43,013 bases of DNA from JAVBNJ01 sp031551625 (GTDB taxonomy: Bacteria; Bacteroidota; Bacteroidia; Bacteroidales; UBA932). Position numbers and translations under genes: made by a program. Below the pieces are notes generated by a model. The model was not told where the DNA came from and did no database searches. It saw only the letters and a program-made list of their open reading frames with translations. The stretch covers positions 1 to 43,013 of the forward strand of contig JAVBNJ010000072.1 in the NCBI GenBank assembly GCA_031551625.1, in the 5' to 3' direction. Positions 18,001 to 25,969 of the stretch are shown here, piece by piece; the first letter of the stretch is position 1; the number at the start of each line of letters is the position of its first letter.

Positions 18001-20192
18001 AAACACCGCACCTGAAACGAGGCGATACGCTGGATATATACGTCAGCGACCCGAATGTAAACCTTACCATACGCAACCTTTCCGAAAACGTGAGTTGTTT
18101 CTATAATACAGCTGGTAAACTATGCTACGACATCCGTTGGAAATTCGAAGGGGTTGGTTCGCGATCATATATGGTTCGCAAAGAAGTGACTGGCTTTGTA
18201 ACCCAAAAAGACTACAATTCGGTAATGACCATGTTGCTCGATGCCGGCCCGGGGATGTATAAAATGACGCTATATGCCGCTAACCGCCATACCTTTGTAA
18301 CGGCCTCCAATGCTGCCGAACAACCGTTGAACAATATTGTTGTGAAACGCGACAGCGTCATTGTGTACCTGAACCTGAAAGGCCGCCAAAGCTTCGGGCA
18401 AATGGAATTTACCGCCAATGGCAAACCGATGTCTATCGTGCCGCCGCCTGCCTATAGTAATGCGCTGGGGCAATACAACGCCTACGTATCGTTGGGAAGC
18501 AACGTAACCCTTGAAGCGGTGTCGGACGAAATCAAAAGCATTGAGTGGGTACACGGGTACAATAATAGCAAGACAGCCGGCAACTCGGTAACCCTGCTGA
18601 ATGTACGCGATATTACCTCCATGTCGGTAAAAGTAACGCGCGAACGCAGCAACGGGCAAAGCAAGATCAGCTATACCGAAGACATATCGGTTATTGTGTA
18701 CCCCGATACCTATGCGCCTACGGCAAAAGCAATAGCTTCTTTCAGTCCCTCCGGCGATTCGATATGCGTGGGCGGAACCATTAAATTCATTAATAACTCG
18801 AAAAACGCGACCGGTTTCCGCTGGGAATTCTCTGGCGGCGTGCCGACCGAAGACTCGAAAAACTACGAATTAAGCAACCTGTGGTCACCGACACTCCGCT
18901 TCGATAAAGCAGGAGACTACACGGCGAAACTAACTGTTGATTCGTACGACGGAACCTCCGAAGTATCTCAACGCACCATCACCGTGGGAAATGCACACAA
19001 CCCGCGTATCCTGTATTACACTCAGCCTAATCCGGCGTCGGCAAAGATAGTGAACGATACCCTTTTTATACAAAGCAGGGGGCCTGCTTTGGTAGTGTGC
19101 AGCGGAGTCGGTATCGAAAAAATAGTAAGCTACAACTACTTTAATTATCTGACAGATGAACAAATCTGGAAATGGGGCGTAGACAATATGGCGAAAGGCA
19201 ACGAATTGTCGGTGAATATGACGAAGCCCGTGATACCGGCCGGACAAGAAAGCAAATACGCCGCCGACCACGAGAAGTACCGGATAACCGCACGCGCTTG
19301 CGACGGCACGACCATTCAAAAGATATTCCGGGTGAAATTCGTCAGCACTTTTAATCCCGACGACTTCCAGTACTTTGTCAATGGCGATCCGCAGCAGTTG
19401 GGCGATAACATGATCCTTTCCGAACGTGTGGTATGCCCCGGCGAAGCGTTGAATTTACAAATCAACTGCCTGAAACCGGAAGTAACGAGTGATATGATCG
19501 TAACCTGGTACCGCGTGAATAACGATGGAACGGAAACCCTGTTGGCAAGCGGATTTAATTACACCGCATACCCTACCGAAAATACCACCTACAAAGTACA
19601 ATTTGTAAACAAAGTGGGCGAAGGCCGCCACTACTCGCTGCCAGTAATGGTAAACATCGATCCGTTGCAATTAGTCTTGAAAAATATAGACCTTACCATG
19701 ACCGCCGATTCGATAGTGCTACCGTACGACTATACGACCTATCTGGTGCTTAATGTCAATAACCTGGTAAAACCACAATGGAAAAAAACCGATAGCAATG
19801 AGATCCTCTCCGAAAGCAACTCGGTAGTACTGCCACCCAAATCCGGCCGGTACGAAGTATCAACTACTTCGGCAAACTGCACCTACACCCTGGCGTTTTA
19901 CGTGAAAGTTAAAGCGGCGCCAATTCCCGAGGACGGTGACGATCCGGAAGTCGACGATAAGAAAGGCATCGAAATGTACCCCATTCCGGCCAAAACAACC
20001 CTGCACCTTACATCGACTTACGATGGCGATGCGTATATACTCAACTCGAAAGGAAGCCTGGTGAAACAATTCCGCCTGCTGCAAGGCGATATGGAACTCA
20101 ACGTAACGGATATGGCCTCCGGCGTATATCGCCTGGTCGTACAAAAATCGGATGGTAAAATTATAAGCCGCACATTCGTAGTAACACGATAG
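15072..20192 (+). CDS. Secreted M43 metalloprotease with PKD domains and T9SS tail
   Basis: The product is 1706 residues from the ATG at 15072 (15081 is also possible; a start at 15039 would overlap the previous gene and precede a poor signal). Parts: signal peptide; His/Asp-rich stretch (about 69-85); M43 cytophagalysin-like domain (about 130-420) with zinc motif HEMGHFLGLRH at 324-334 and Met-turn ENYMDYS with Met387; PKD-like domains at about 435-513, 793-880 and 1218-1306; a long unassigned beta-rich middle; an acidic linker EDGDDPEVDD; and a type A T9SS sorting domain (about 1631-1706, starting YPIPAKTTLHL, ending FVVTR). It should be exported through the outer membrane and degrade proteins at the surface. 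It lies between SusD-type genes and a PorV-like gene. Confidence 0.9.
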   Translation: MNRMKKINLIIALVLFAALPFAQAQTTGAGTVRKTQIYGDKQPQVIYTKPVAGIKVQSTDVPPAEATEHEHDHDHDHDGHDHEHGTCGFEEHQDQLRSEYPAMPTEAQFENFIRTASAVLPKSAIKTSAVTGKAVYQIPIIFHVVYYNGQTEGQEHYLTEEAIASQIKVLNEDFQRLENTRGFNNLPAGATIGIEFVPAIFDPSGNKLSEPGIHRVKANDLRDDAGGFLDSSQHYVTTATGRWIKRQTCWDANCYLNVWTLGLAGGVLGLGEFPDVDLPGIEGYDLTPPADEDGILLDYRRCGSYEKGPFPAIAQNSAGRTLTHEMGHFLGLRHTFGDAPTDAYGQRPEGCLYDDYVDDTPNTKAPLYNVTAPLYACGEREMLENYMDYSPEVMMNAFTKGQAERIYKVLANSPRRKQLLTSTVASEEGERTPVVTLKMAANKMYAFDVFTFEAIVERFPGTYQWEFQDGIPATSTKRTNGVYFTSAGRKQVKLTVSNAFGSVTKITHVDVLDVEPCKPVYKSTLETLPESYSTSLDPGSFATGHGNVFGIRYIASRFARSTNPAMRDLSQIEMAFNRFFYLGGYNADELFKVMVMTEGYDSIRVAKTAYSYEMYAKGLSTQTGSYTFSTAEERDALLAAYRSSPEMVSIIQDDATWFVARKYRPMDTLALQYVRVGDTEQSWKTDKPLLVKLDNPVQLTTANYFLVIDLDYDYSNATRRQYSFELKAGLSPINFSWADGPITVENARVDPTVKPYAYEWKPFSMPAEGNSWGQSMLMNILPVFTSDNTAFNAPDFTLPAQVAVGESATFSYDPANKPTVVTAVKWTIEKENGTHQVVIDKQSATYSFSKPGKYKVTLTFLGEPCLQHSTTKEIVVKGISFKLTDSRKGLPVYGLSPANSVQLEVVELFKSGSNVEYTWSGDPAIDGTTGLTKTVTVTQPSKYYVTARDVNAPSLTARDSVTIQFNSAKPIARVQVETPHLKRGDTLDIYVSDPNVNLTIRNLSENVSCFYNTAGKLCYDIRWKFEGVGSRSYMVRKEVTGFVTQKDYNSVMTMLLDAGPGMYKMTLYAANRHTFVTASNAAEQPLNNIVVKRDSVIVYLNLKGRQSFGQMEFTANGKPMSIVPPPAYSNALGQYNAYVSLGSNVTLEAVSDEIKSIEWVHGYNNSKTAGNSVTLLNVRDITSMSVKVTRERSNGQSKISYTEDISVIVYPDTYAPTAKAIASFSPSGDSICVGGTIKFINNSKNATGFRWEFSGGVPTEDSKNYELSNLWSPTLRFDKAGDYTAKLTVDSYDGTSEVSQRTITVGNAHNPRILYYTQPNPASAKIVNDTLFIQSRGPALVVCSGVGIEKIVSYNYFNYLTDEQIWKWGVDNMAKGNELSVNMTKPVIPAGQESKYAADHEKYRITARACDGTTIQKIFRVKFVSTFNPDDFQYFVNGDPQQLGDNMILSERVVCPGEALNLQINCLKPEVTSDMIVTWYRVNNDGTETLLASGFNYTAYPTENTTYKVQFVNKVGEGRHYSLPVMVNIDPLQLVLKNIDLTMTADSIVLPYDYTTYLVLNVNNLVKPQWKKTDSNEILSESNSVVLPPKSGRYEVSTTSANCTYTLAFYVKVKAAPIPEDGDDPEVDDKKGIEMYPIPAKTTLHLTSTYDGDAYILNSKGSLVKQFRLLQGDMELNVTDMASGVYRLVVQKSDGKIISRTFVVTR
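15285..15306 (+). repeat. In-frame GATCAT hexamer repeat
   Basis: About three and a half tandem copies of GATCAT lie inside the protease gene and encode alternating Asp-His residues. As the unit is six bases, slippage would change the number of His-Asp pairs without breaking the frame. Confidence 0.6.
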
Positions 20193-20203
20193 ATAGATTA
20201 AAC

Positions 20204-20209
20204 AAGGAG
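20204..20209 (+). promoter_or_regulatory. Ribosome binding site deciding the PorV-like start
   Basis: AAGGAG lies seven bases before the ATG at 20217 but only one base before the in-frame ATG at 20211, so 20217 is favoured. Clear Shine-Dalgarno sequences are rare in this window, which makes this one notable. Confidence 0.55.
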
Positions 20210-20216
20210 TATGACC

Positions 20217-21209
20217 ATGAAAAATAAAATACTGATCCTATTACTAAGTATAGCACCGGCTACGCTTGTCGCGCAATCCGGTGACGCTACGGTATCCACT
20301 GCCGTCCCGTTTCTAACCATTGCCCCCGATGCCCGTGCGGCGGCGCTGGGTAATACAGGGGTCGCTACATCGGCCGATGTAAATGCGCAATACTGGAATG
20401 CCGCTAAATATGTATTCGGCACCGCAAAAGCAGGCGTGGGATTGAACTACGCCCCCCTGCAGGAAAATTTCGGAGATACCTACAACGCCTACATATCGGG
20501 CTATTTCAAACTTGATACACTGCAAAGCATCAGCGCTTCGTTCCGCTATTTTTCGTATGGCGAAGACATTACCTATACCGATGAAAATAACCTGCCATTG
20601 TTGACACACAAGCCCAACGACCTGGCCATCGACATTGCCTATGCCCGCCGTTTCGGCGACTATTTCGGCGCCGCCGTAACATTCCGTTACATCCGTTCCG
20701 ATATTGCGCCCAGCGCGGCAGGTTACAAAACAGGACAAGCCGTGGCGGCCGATATCGCAACCTACTATCGCCGCCCGGTTAACCTGTTCGGCCAAAACTT
20801 TTCGGCCGGCCTTGGTGCAGCAGTAAGCAACATCGGCTCCAAAATTTCGTATGCCGACAACGGAACCTCCGAAAACCTCCCCCTCAACCTGCGGGTGGGC
20901 GGTGCATTGACTTACCACATTACCAAAGAACACGACCTGGGCCTGTCGCTCGACTTTAACAAGCTCTTGCTGGTGAAGAACAATGGTCTGCTAACGTCTG
21001 TCGGACTGGAATACACCTACGAAAAACTATTCTCGGCACGTGCCGGCTACTGCGCCCAATCGGTCGGCAAAGGCGCCGAAAGTTTCTTTGCCGCAGGCGC
21101 CGGAATTATCTACAAAATGGTTACGCTGGATGTGTCCTATCTGGTGCCGACACAAAACAGCTCCCTGCTATCTAACACCATCCGCCTTAGCTTGGCAGTA
21201 AATTTTTAA
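20217..21209 (+). CDS. PorV (LptO)-like outer-membrane protein of T9SS
   Basis: The product is 330 residues with a signal peptide ending LVAQ. It resembles PorV of the type IX secretion system: VPFLTIAPDARAAALGNTGVATS, then DVNAQYWNAAKYVF, ISASFRYFSYGE, AVTFRYIRSDIAPS and a final DVSYLVPTQNSSLLSNTIRLSL barrel end. PorV is a FadL-type barrel that takes substrates from the translocon to the attachment complex. At 330 residues it is shorter than Porphyromonas PorV (about 390), apparently because a C-terminal-half insertion is missing. It directly follows a T9SS cargo gene in the same operon, 24 bases downstream, so it may be a dedicated paralogue; whether it is the only PorV of the genome cannot be seen. 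Confidence 0.85.
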   Translation: MKNKILILLLSIAPATLVAQSGDATVSTAVPFLTIAPDARAAALGNTGVATSADVNAQYWNAAKYVFGTAKAGVGLNYAPLQENFGDTYNAYISGYFKLDTLQSISASFRYFSYGEDITYTDENNLPLLTHKPNDLAIDIAYARRFGDYFGAAVTFRYIRSDIAPSAAGYKTGQAVAADIATYYRRPVNLFGQNFSAGLGAAVSNIGSKISYADNGTSENLPLNLRVGGALTYHITKEHDLGLSLDFNKLLLVKNNGLLTSVGLEYTYEKLFSARAGYCAQSVGKGAESFFAAGAGIIYKMVTLDVSYLVPTQNSSLLSNTIRLSLAVNF

Positions 21210-21238
21210 CAAACAATAATACCTAAAAACAAATAATT

Positions 21239-23464
21239 ATGACAATGAAAACATCAAAATCACGTTGGGTTCCACTGTTTTGGAGCTTGGCCATTCTATT
21301 GACGACTTCGGTGGTAATTACCGGTTGTAAAAAAGACAAAGACCCTGACATTACCCCGGAACTGACAGTTCCGGCAACAATCGGTATTTTAAAAGCAGGT
21401 GGGCCTGCCGATATTCAGGTAGCGTGTAATATGAAATGGACAGTAACCGACGAAACTGCCGACAAATCGTGGTACACACTAAGTACAACCGAAGGCGAAG
21501 GAAACGGCACCGTGGTGTTTACCGCTACAGCCAATACCGCATCGGGTAATCGTACGGCTACCCTGACCTTTACTGCCGGTACGCTTACCAAGCAAACCGT
21601 GGTAACCCAAGACCCCGGCGACAAAACGCTTGATGTAAGCCCTGCTTCGCTTACAGCAGCCTATGCAGGCGAAGCTAAACAACTGGCGATTACTTCTAAC
21701 GTAGCATGGACGGCTACTTCGACCGCAACCTGGATAATGTTGAACCCTGCTTCGGGGAACAACAACGGCACTGTAACCGTAACCGCGAGCGCATCTACGG
21801 TAGCAGAGGCACGCATAGATACGATCACTATCAAATCGGAAGGATTGACCGACCGTAAAGTCGTGGTAGAACAAGCTCCTGCCCCCGGTATGGTGAACGT
21901 TTCGCCTGCTTCGCTGGAATTTAACAACCGGGGCGAAGCCAAAAACGGCAACAAAACTGTTACTCTTACTTCGAATGGCGGATGGACAGCTTCGTCCAAC
22001 GACTCATGGATAGACTTGTCGGCGGCCAGCGGAACATTCAACGGAACACTTACGGTTACGTTGAACGAATGGAATAAAGGGCTGTCAGCCCGCACGGCTA
22101 CGGTATCGGTTGTAACAGCCGACCACGCAGCTACGGCTACTTTTAAAGTAGTGCAAACCCCCGAAACACCCCAAGCCCTGTTGGTAGAAGACTTTGAGGG
22201 AAGCGCGTTCGAAGTGGGCCAACCCTCCGACTTGGCTAGCGACTGGATGGTAAGCACCACTACTAACTTTAAATGGACGGTAGGTTCGGTAACCGGTAAT
22301 AAATACCTGTTGGCCGATGCCAGCAATGGCACCGTCGGACAGGACTACGAAATCTGGGTAATCAGCCCGGCATTGAATCTGACAGCCGCTACGGATAAAA
22401 AAGCGGCGTTCCACTCTTTTGTGGGTAAATATGTCAGCGGCTCGTCGTTGGATATATTCCTGTTGGACTCTAAAGTTCCGGCTACTACAACCCCTCTGAC
22501 AGCACGCATAGCTGCTGCGGCCGATACTACGACCGGCGGCGAATCGTCCTGGATTCCTTCGGGCGATATCGATTTATCGGCTTACACGGGTACTAAATAC
22601 ATCGGTTTCCGCTACAAAGCGAAAGGTACCGGCGGGGCAAGCGGAGTGAAATCGACCTACTACCGTATTGATAACTTTACGTTCGGTACTACTGCGATGC
22701 CTTTGTTGTCAACAACTCCGGCTTCGTTAGATTTTGTGGCTGCCGGCGAGGCAAAACAAATTAAAATAGATGGTAACGTTAATTGGACTATTAGCAACTC
22801 ATCGGCCACTTGGTGCACACTCAGCACTAACTCCGGCACCAGTGGTGCCACCACGGTTACAGTAACAGCGGTTGCCAACACCGGTGGTTCGCGTGCCGGC
22901 ACACTGACTATTTCGGCCGGTACATTAACCACAAGAGTATCTGTCTCGCAAGCGGCAAGTGCTATTTTAGCCGAGTGGGATATTTCTACTGCTGTAAGCG
23001 GGTCGTATAGCCTTAGTTCTACAAACGGTGCCAGCATTCTTTCATTTACCCGGCCAAGCGGAGTAGATCCTATTCGAGAAATTGCTAAAATGCCAGCATA
23101 TATGTTTGTTCAAAATTGGGATTATTCTTTGAAGGATGCCTGGATTTTTGAAGTCAACCCGACAGTAACCTTTACCGGAGGAAATGTAAGAATATCAGTT
23201 CCTGCTTATGCAAATGCAGGAGGCCCGAGAGACTGGAAAGTACAGTGGTCGCTGACAGGAACATCCGGTTGGACAGATGCTACCGATGCCACTTATACGG
23301 TTACTACAGGTAAAACGACGAAAGTAAAAACAATGACTATTGGAACTACCACCGGTAAATTTTATATACGTTTAGTAGTAGATTCGGATACAAATGTAGG
23401 TGGTACTTCGGGTATTTTGGGTCAAAGCCGCTTGGCAGATAAAATTATTATCGAAAAATTATAA
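21239..23464 (+). CDS. BACON and choice-of-anchor J domain lipoprotein
   Basis: The product is 741 residues. A lipoprotein signal ends at Cys30 (VVITGC) followed by charged KKDKD, consistent with surface export. It has three BACON-type Ig-like domains (about 40-127, 131-215, 218-308), a choice-of-anchor J-like jelly-roll (about 313-480, VEDFEGSAFEVG through YRIDNFTFG), a fourth BACON (about 485-572) and a C-terminal beta-rich region of about 170 residues without clear family. These domains bind ligands or act as spacers. It is the last gene of the SusCD/protease operon and ahead of a strong terminator; a role in capturing protein or glycoprotein substrate is inferred. Start codon 21239 or 21245 is ambiguous. 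Confidence 0.85.
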   Translation: MTMKTSKSRWVPLFWSLAILLTTSVVITGCKKDKDPDITPELTVPATIGILKAGGPADIQVACNMKWTVTDETADKSWYTLSTTEGEGNGTVVFTATANTASGNRTATLTFTAGTLTKQTVVTQDPGDKTLDVSPASLTAAYAGEAKQLAITSNVAWTATSTATWIMLNPASGNNNGTVTVTASASTVAEARIDTITIKSEGLTDRKVVVEQAPAPGMVNVSPASLEFNNRGEAKNGNKTVTLTSNGGWTASSNDSWIDLSAASGTFNGTLTVTLNEWNKGLSARTATVSVVTADHAATATFKVVQTPETPQALLVEDFEGSAFEVGQPSDLASDWMVSTTTNFKWTVGSVTGNKYLLADASNGTVGQDYEIWVISPALNLTAATDKKAAFHSFVGKYVSGSSLDIFLLDSKVPATTTPLTARIAAAADTTTGGESSWIPSGDIDLSAYTGTKYIGFRYKAKGTGGASGVKSTYYRIDNFTFGTTAMPLLSTTPASLDFVAAGEAKQIKIDGNVNWTISNSSATWCTLSTNSGTSGATTVTVTAVANTGGSRAGTLTISAGTLTTRVSVSQAASAILAEWDISTAVSGSYSLSSTNGASILSFTRPSGVDPIREIAKMPAYMFVQNWDYSLKDAWIFEVNPTVTFTGGNVRISVPAYANAGGPRDWKVQWSLTGTSGWTDATDATYTVTTGKTTKVKTMTIGTTTGKFYIRLVVDSDTNVGGTSGILGQSRLADKIIIEKL

Positions 23465-23543
23465 GGATATGATTAAACTTTTTTGGATATAAGGCATCTT
23501 ATAAATACAAAAAAGTTTTTTCATAGATTTTGGTTAGACAATG

Positions 23544-23578
23544 GCGGGTAGCTGAAAAGCAGCCCGCTTTTGTTTTTT
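23544..23578 (+). terminator. Terminator of the SusCD/protease operon
   Basis: GCGGG at 23544-23548 pairs with CCCGC at 23563-23567, with an inner GCT-GAAA-AGC hairpin, followed by TTTTGTTTTTT. It lies 80 bases after the stop of the BACON gene. Confidence 0.8.
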
Positions 23579-23655
23579 ACCCTCCACCTGATTTTTTAAC
23601 CGAACTTGCGAGCTCAACAAAACTAATTACGCAGTTGAATAAATACACACTCATC

Positions 23656-23683
23656 CCTAAAAATTCATAACTAAATTTTTAGG
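23656..23683 (-). terminator. Possible terminator of the yraN operon
   Basis: CCTAAAAATT (23656-23665) and AATTTTTAGG (23674-23683) form a perfect 10-bp inverted repeat with an eight-base loop. It overlaps the yraN stop codon. The stem is AT-rich and weak, so the call is tentative. Confidence 0.35.
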
Positions 23684-24041
23684 CGGTCGGATAAACGGCG
23701 TTGGGTATATACTCCAACGTATGCTCGGCACCATGAAATACAATCGAAATAACATCAATCTGCACTTCCTGCAAATGCTTATAGCGCTGTACATACGAGT
23801 TGGCCGCCGAAACCAAATGCCGCTGTTTGGTTTTATCAATCGATTGCTGCGGCTCCATAAAATAGGCCGAGTTCAGCGAACGCACCTCCACTATATGCAA
23901 GCAATTATTTTTTTCGGCCACAATATCAAGCTCCTTGTGCCCCACGCGCCAATTGGTATGCAATATTTTAAATCCGTTGCGGTTTAAATAATCGGCGGCT
24001 ATCTGCTCGCCTGCCTGTCCGGTATGTTGCCTGTCAGTCAT
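23679..24041 (-). CDS. YraN family (UPF0102) nuclease-like protein
   Basis: The product is 120 residues, normal for the family. Hallmarks: TGQAGEQIAADYLNRNGFKILHTNWR, then ELDIVAEKN and IVEVRS. The acidic residues of ELDI and VEV with the following basic residue form the PD-(D/E)XK-like nuclease core; here the last position is Arg instead of the usual Lys (VEVK), a conservative but notable change. Biological role is unclear in most bacteria. It is the last gene of the minus-strand group with prmC, ddl, the rluD-family gene and the PASTA gene, though a palindromic element separates it from prmC. Confidence 0.85.
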   Translation of the reverse strand: MTDRQHTGQAGEQIAADYLNRNGFKILHTNWRVGHKELDIVAEKNNCLHIVEVRSLNSAYFMEPQQSIDKTKQRHLVSAANSYVQRYKHLQEVQIDVISIVFHGAEHTLEYIPNAVYPTA

Positions 24042-24066
24042 AAGAAAATTACAATTTACAGATTCA

Positions 24067-24154
24067 GGATTGCTTCACTATTGCTTGCAATGATGTGCTA
24101 AGTTGCTTTTTGCAAACTGGTACGACATTCGTCATTACGAGGCACGGAGCAATC
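24067..24154. repeat. Inverted repeat of the GATTGCTTC/GTCATTGCGAGG type overlapping prmC
   Basis: GATTGCTTC...GCAATGATG at 24068-24095 is an imperfect inverted copy of CGTCATTACGAGG...GAGCAATC at 24130-24154. The unit resembles the dispersed element with consensus near GTCATTGCGAGGAAC...GAAGCAATC found in many bacterial genomes. The right arm includes the last six sense codons and stop of prmC. Confidence 0.6.
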
Positions 24155-24980
24155 GGTGTTTTCCATTAATATCCTTGCGCAGCTCCACCGAAGTAAAACC
24201 GGCAGCTTCAAAAACCGCTTTTGTTTCCTTGCCAAGCGCTTCATTAATTTCAACAAACACACTGCCGCCTTTTTGTAAGCATTGTTGTGCAATAGTTGCA
24301 ATGGCACGGTAAAAAATCAATGGCTCATTATCATCAACAAATAATGCCAGATGCGGTTCGTAGCGCAATACATTGCCGGCCATTAGTGCTGCTTCGCTCT
24401 GCCTTACGTAGGGCGGGTTACTGACAATGCAATCTATTTTTTTCCATTCACCTAATTTATTAGTTGATAGCAAATCGCACTCAAAAAACCGAACATCCGC
24501 TTGGTTTCGTTTCGCATTGCGGCGCGCCACAGCCAACGCTTCTTTTGAAATATCGCAAGCGTACACCGTTGCTTGCGGAAAGTATTTAGCCAACGCTACT
24601 GCAATGCAACCGCTCCCTGTACACAAATCCAAAATTCTGAACCCTGAATCTTTGAATTCTTGAATCACCCAATCAACCAACTCTTCGGTTTCTGGCCGCG
24701 GAATAAGCACCGCCTCGTTTACTTCAATAATGCAATCACAAAAAGTAGTTTCGCCCACCACATACTGCAAGGGTTTAAAAACAGCCATTTCCGAAACAGC
24801 GGTTTCTATTTTATGCACCACATCGGGCAAAAGCTCTGTATCGGGAAATGCATAGATATGTGCACGCGATAACCGCCCAAAATGCTCCAGTAGCATATGC
24901 GACATTACGCGCGCCTCACGCTCTGCATACAATGGTTGCAATTTCGCCACAATCTTTTTATGCAATTCCGCAATCGTCAT
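24135..24980 (-). CDS. prmC: Release factor glutamine methyltransferase PrmC (HemK)
   Basis: The product is 281 residues. The N-terminal helical domain (1-75) precedes a Rossmann SAM-dependent methyltransferase: IPRPETEEL (93-101), SAM-binding DLCTGSG (118-124) and substrate-binding NPPY (188-191). It methylates the Gln of the GGQ motif in peptide release factors 1 and 2. Its ATG overlaps the ddl stop as ATGA (24977-24980), so they are translationally coupled. The last residues (RLLRAS) are encoded within a palindromic repeat element, which may have replaced the original 3' end; the length remains normal. Confidence 0.94.
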   Translation of the reverse strand: MTIAELHKKIVAKLQPLYAEREARVMSHMLLEHFGRLSRAHIYAFPDTELLPDVVHKIETAVSEMAVFKPLQYVVGETTFCDCIIEVNEAVLIPRPETEELVDWVIQEFKDSGFRILDLCTGSGCIAVALAKYFPQATVYACDISKEALAVARRNAKRNQADVRFFECDLLSTNKLGEWKKIDCIVSNPPYVRQSEAALMAGNVLRYEPHLALFVDDNEPLIFYRAIATIAQQCLQKGGSVFVEINEALGKETKAVFEAAGFTSVELRKDINGKHRLLRAS

Positions 24981-25951
24981 GCCATCGCTTCTTCGATAAA
25001 CATGGTGTAGGCTTCGGCCAGTGTCATGCCGGCTGCAACAATTTGCTGCGGCACAATGCTGGCTTGCGACATGCCGGGAACCGTATTCACCTCAATAAAA
25101 TAAATAGCATTGTTGCGCACAATAAAGTCGACACGCACCACACCTTTGCAGCTCAACTGTTCGTATATAAGCTGCGTTTGCTCGCCAATCCGTTTTGCCA
25201 ACTCCGGCGTAATAGCGGCAGGCGTTACTTCAGAACTCTTGCCTTCGTACTTTGCCTGGTAATCGAAAAATTCATTTTGCGAAATAATTTCAGTAATCGG
25301 CAATAACATAATTTTTCCGTGATGGCGGAATACACCTTGCCCGAATTCGCGGCCCGTAATACATTCCTCTACCAGCGCCGCAGGGCTTTCGGCAAACGCT
25401 TCGTCGAATGCGCGCGGCAAATCTGCAGCCTGCTTCACTTTAGTAACCCCGTAACTACTGCCGCTGGCATTAGCTTTCACAAACATCGGGAAACCCAATT
25501 CACGCTCGAGTTCATCATAGTTTATCTTTTCGCCTTTGCGGATATACATGCCTTTAGCCATTGTTACGCCGGCATCGCGCAGGAAACACTTGGTCGCATA
25601 CTTGTTCATCGTAAGCGCCGACACAAACGCGCTACACGAAGTGTAAGGCACATGCAGCAAATCGAAATACGATTGCAACAAACCGTCTTCGCCCGGCGTG
25701 CCGTGAACCACAATAAATGCGCAGTCGAATTTCACTTTCTGCCCGCCAATCGTAACGCTGAAGTCATTTTTATCAATAGCTACATCAGGAGCGCCCACTT
25801 GCTGCACCACCCAACACGTATCGCGAATCAACACATCATATACATTGTAGCGGCTCCGGTCAATATTTGCGCTCACTTGTTTGCCGCTCTTCATCGATAT
25901 TTCCCACTCCGACGAATTGCCGCCGTAGAGTACTGCTATATTTTTTTTCAT
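24977..25951 (-). CDS. ddl: D-alanine--D-alanine ligase
   Basis: The product is 324 residues. It joins two D-Ala in an ATP-dependent reaction for peptidoglycan precursors. ATP-grasp features: N-terminal NIAVLYGGNSSEWEISMKSG, VVHGTPGEDGLLQSYFDLL, then MNKYATKCFLRDAG, FPMFVKANASGSSYGV, VEECITGREFGQGV and VRVDFIVRNNAIYFIEVNTVPGMS with the metal-binding Glu/Asn. The product is cytoplasmic. It lies 18 bases after the pseudouridine synthase stop and overlaps prmC by four bases. Confidence 0.95.
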   Translation of the reverse strand: MKKNIAVLYGGNSSEWEISMKSGKQVSANIDRSRYNVYDVLIRDTCWVVQQVGAPDVAIDKNDFSVTIGGQKVKFDCAFIVVHGTPGEDGLLQSYFDLLHVPYTSCSAFVSALTMNKYATKCFLRDAGVTMAKGMYIRKGEKINYDELERELGFPMFVKANASGSSYGVTKVKQAADLPRAFDEAFAESPAALVEECITGREFGQGVFRHHGKIMLLPITEIISQNEFFDYQAKYEGKSSEVTPAAITPELAKRIGEQTQLIYEQLSCKGVVRVDFIVRNNAIYFIEVNTVPGMSQASIVPQQIVAAGMTLAEAYTMFIEEAMA

Positions 25952-25969
25952 AATCGTACCTGATTTATG

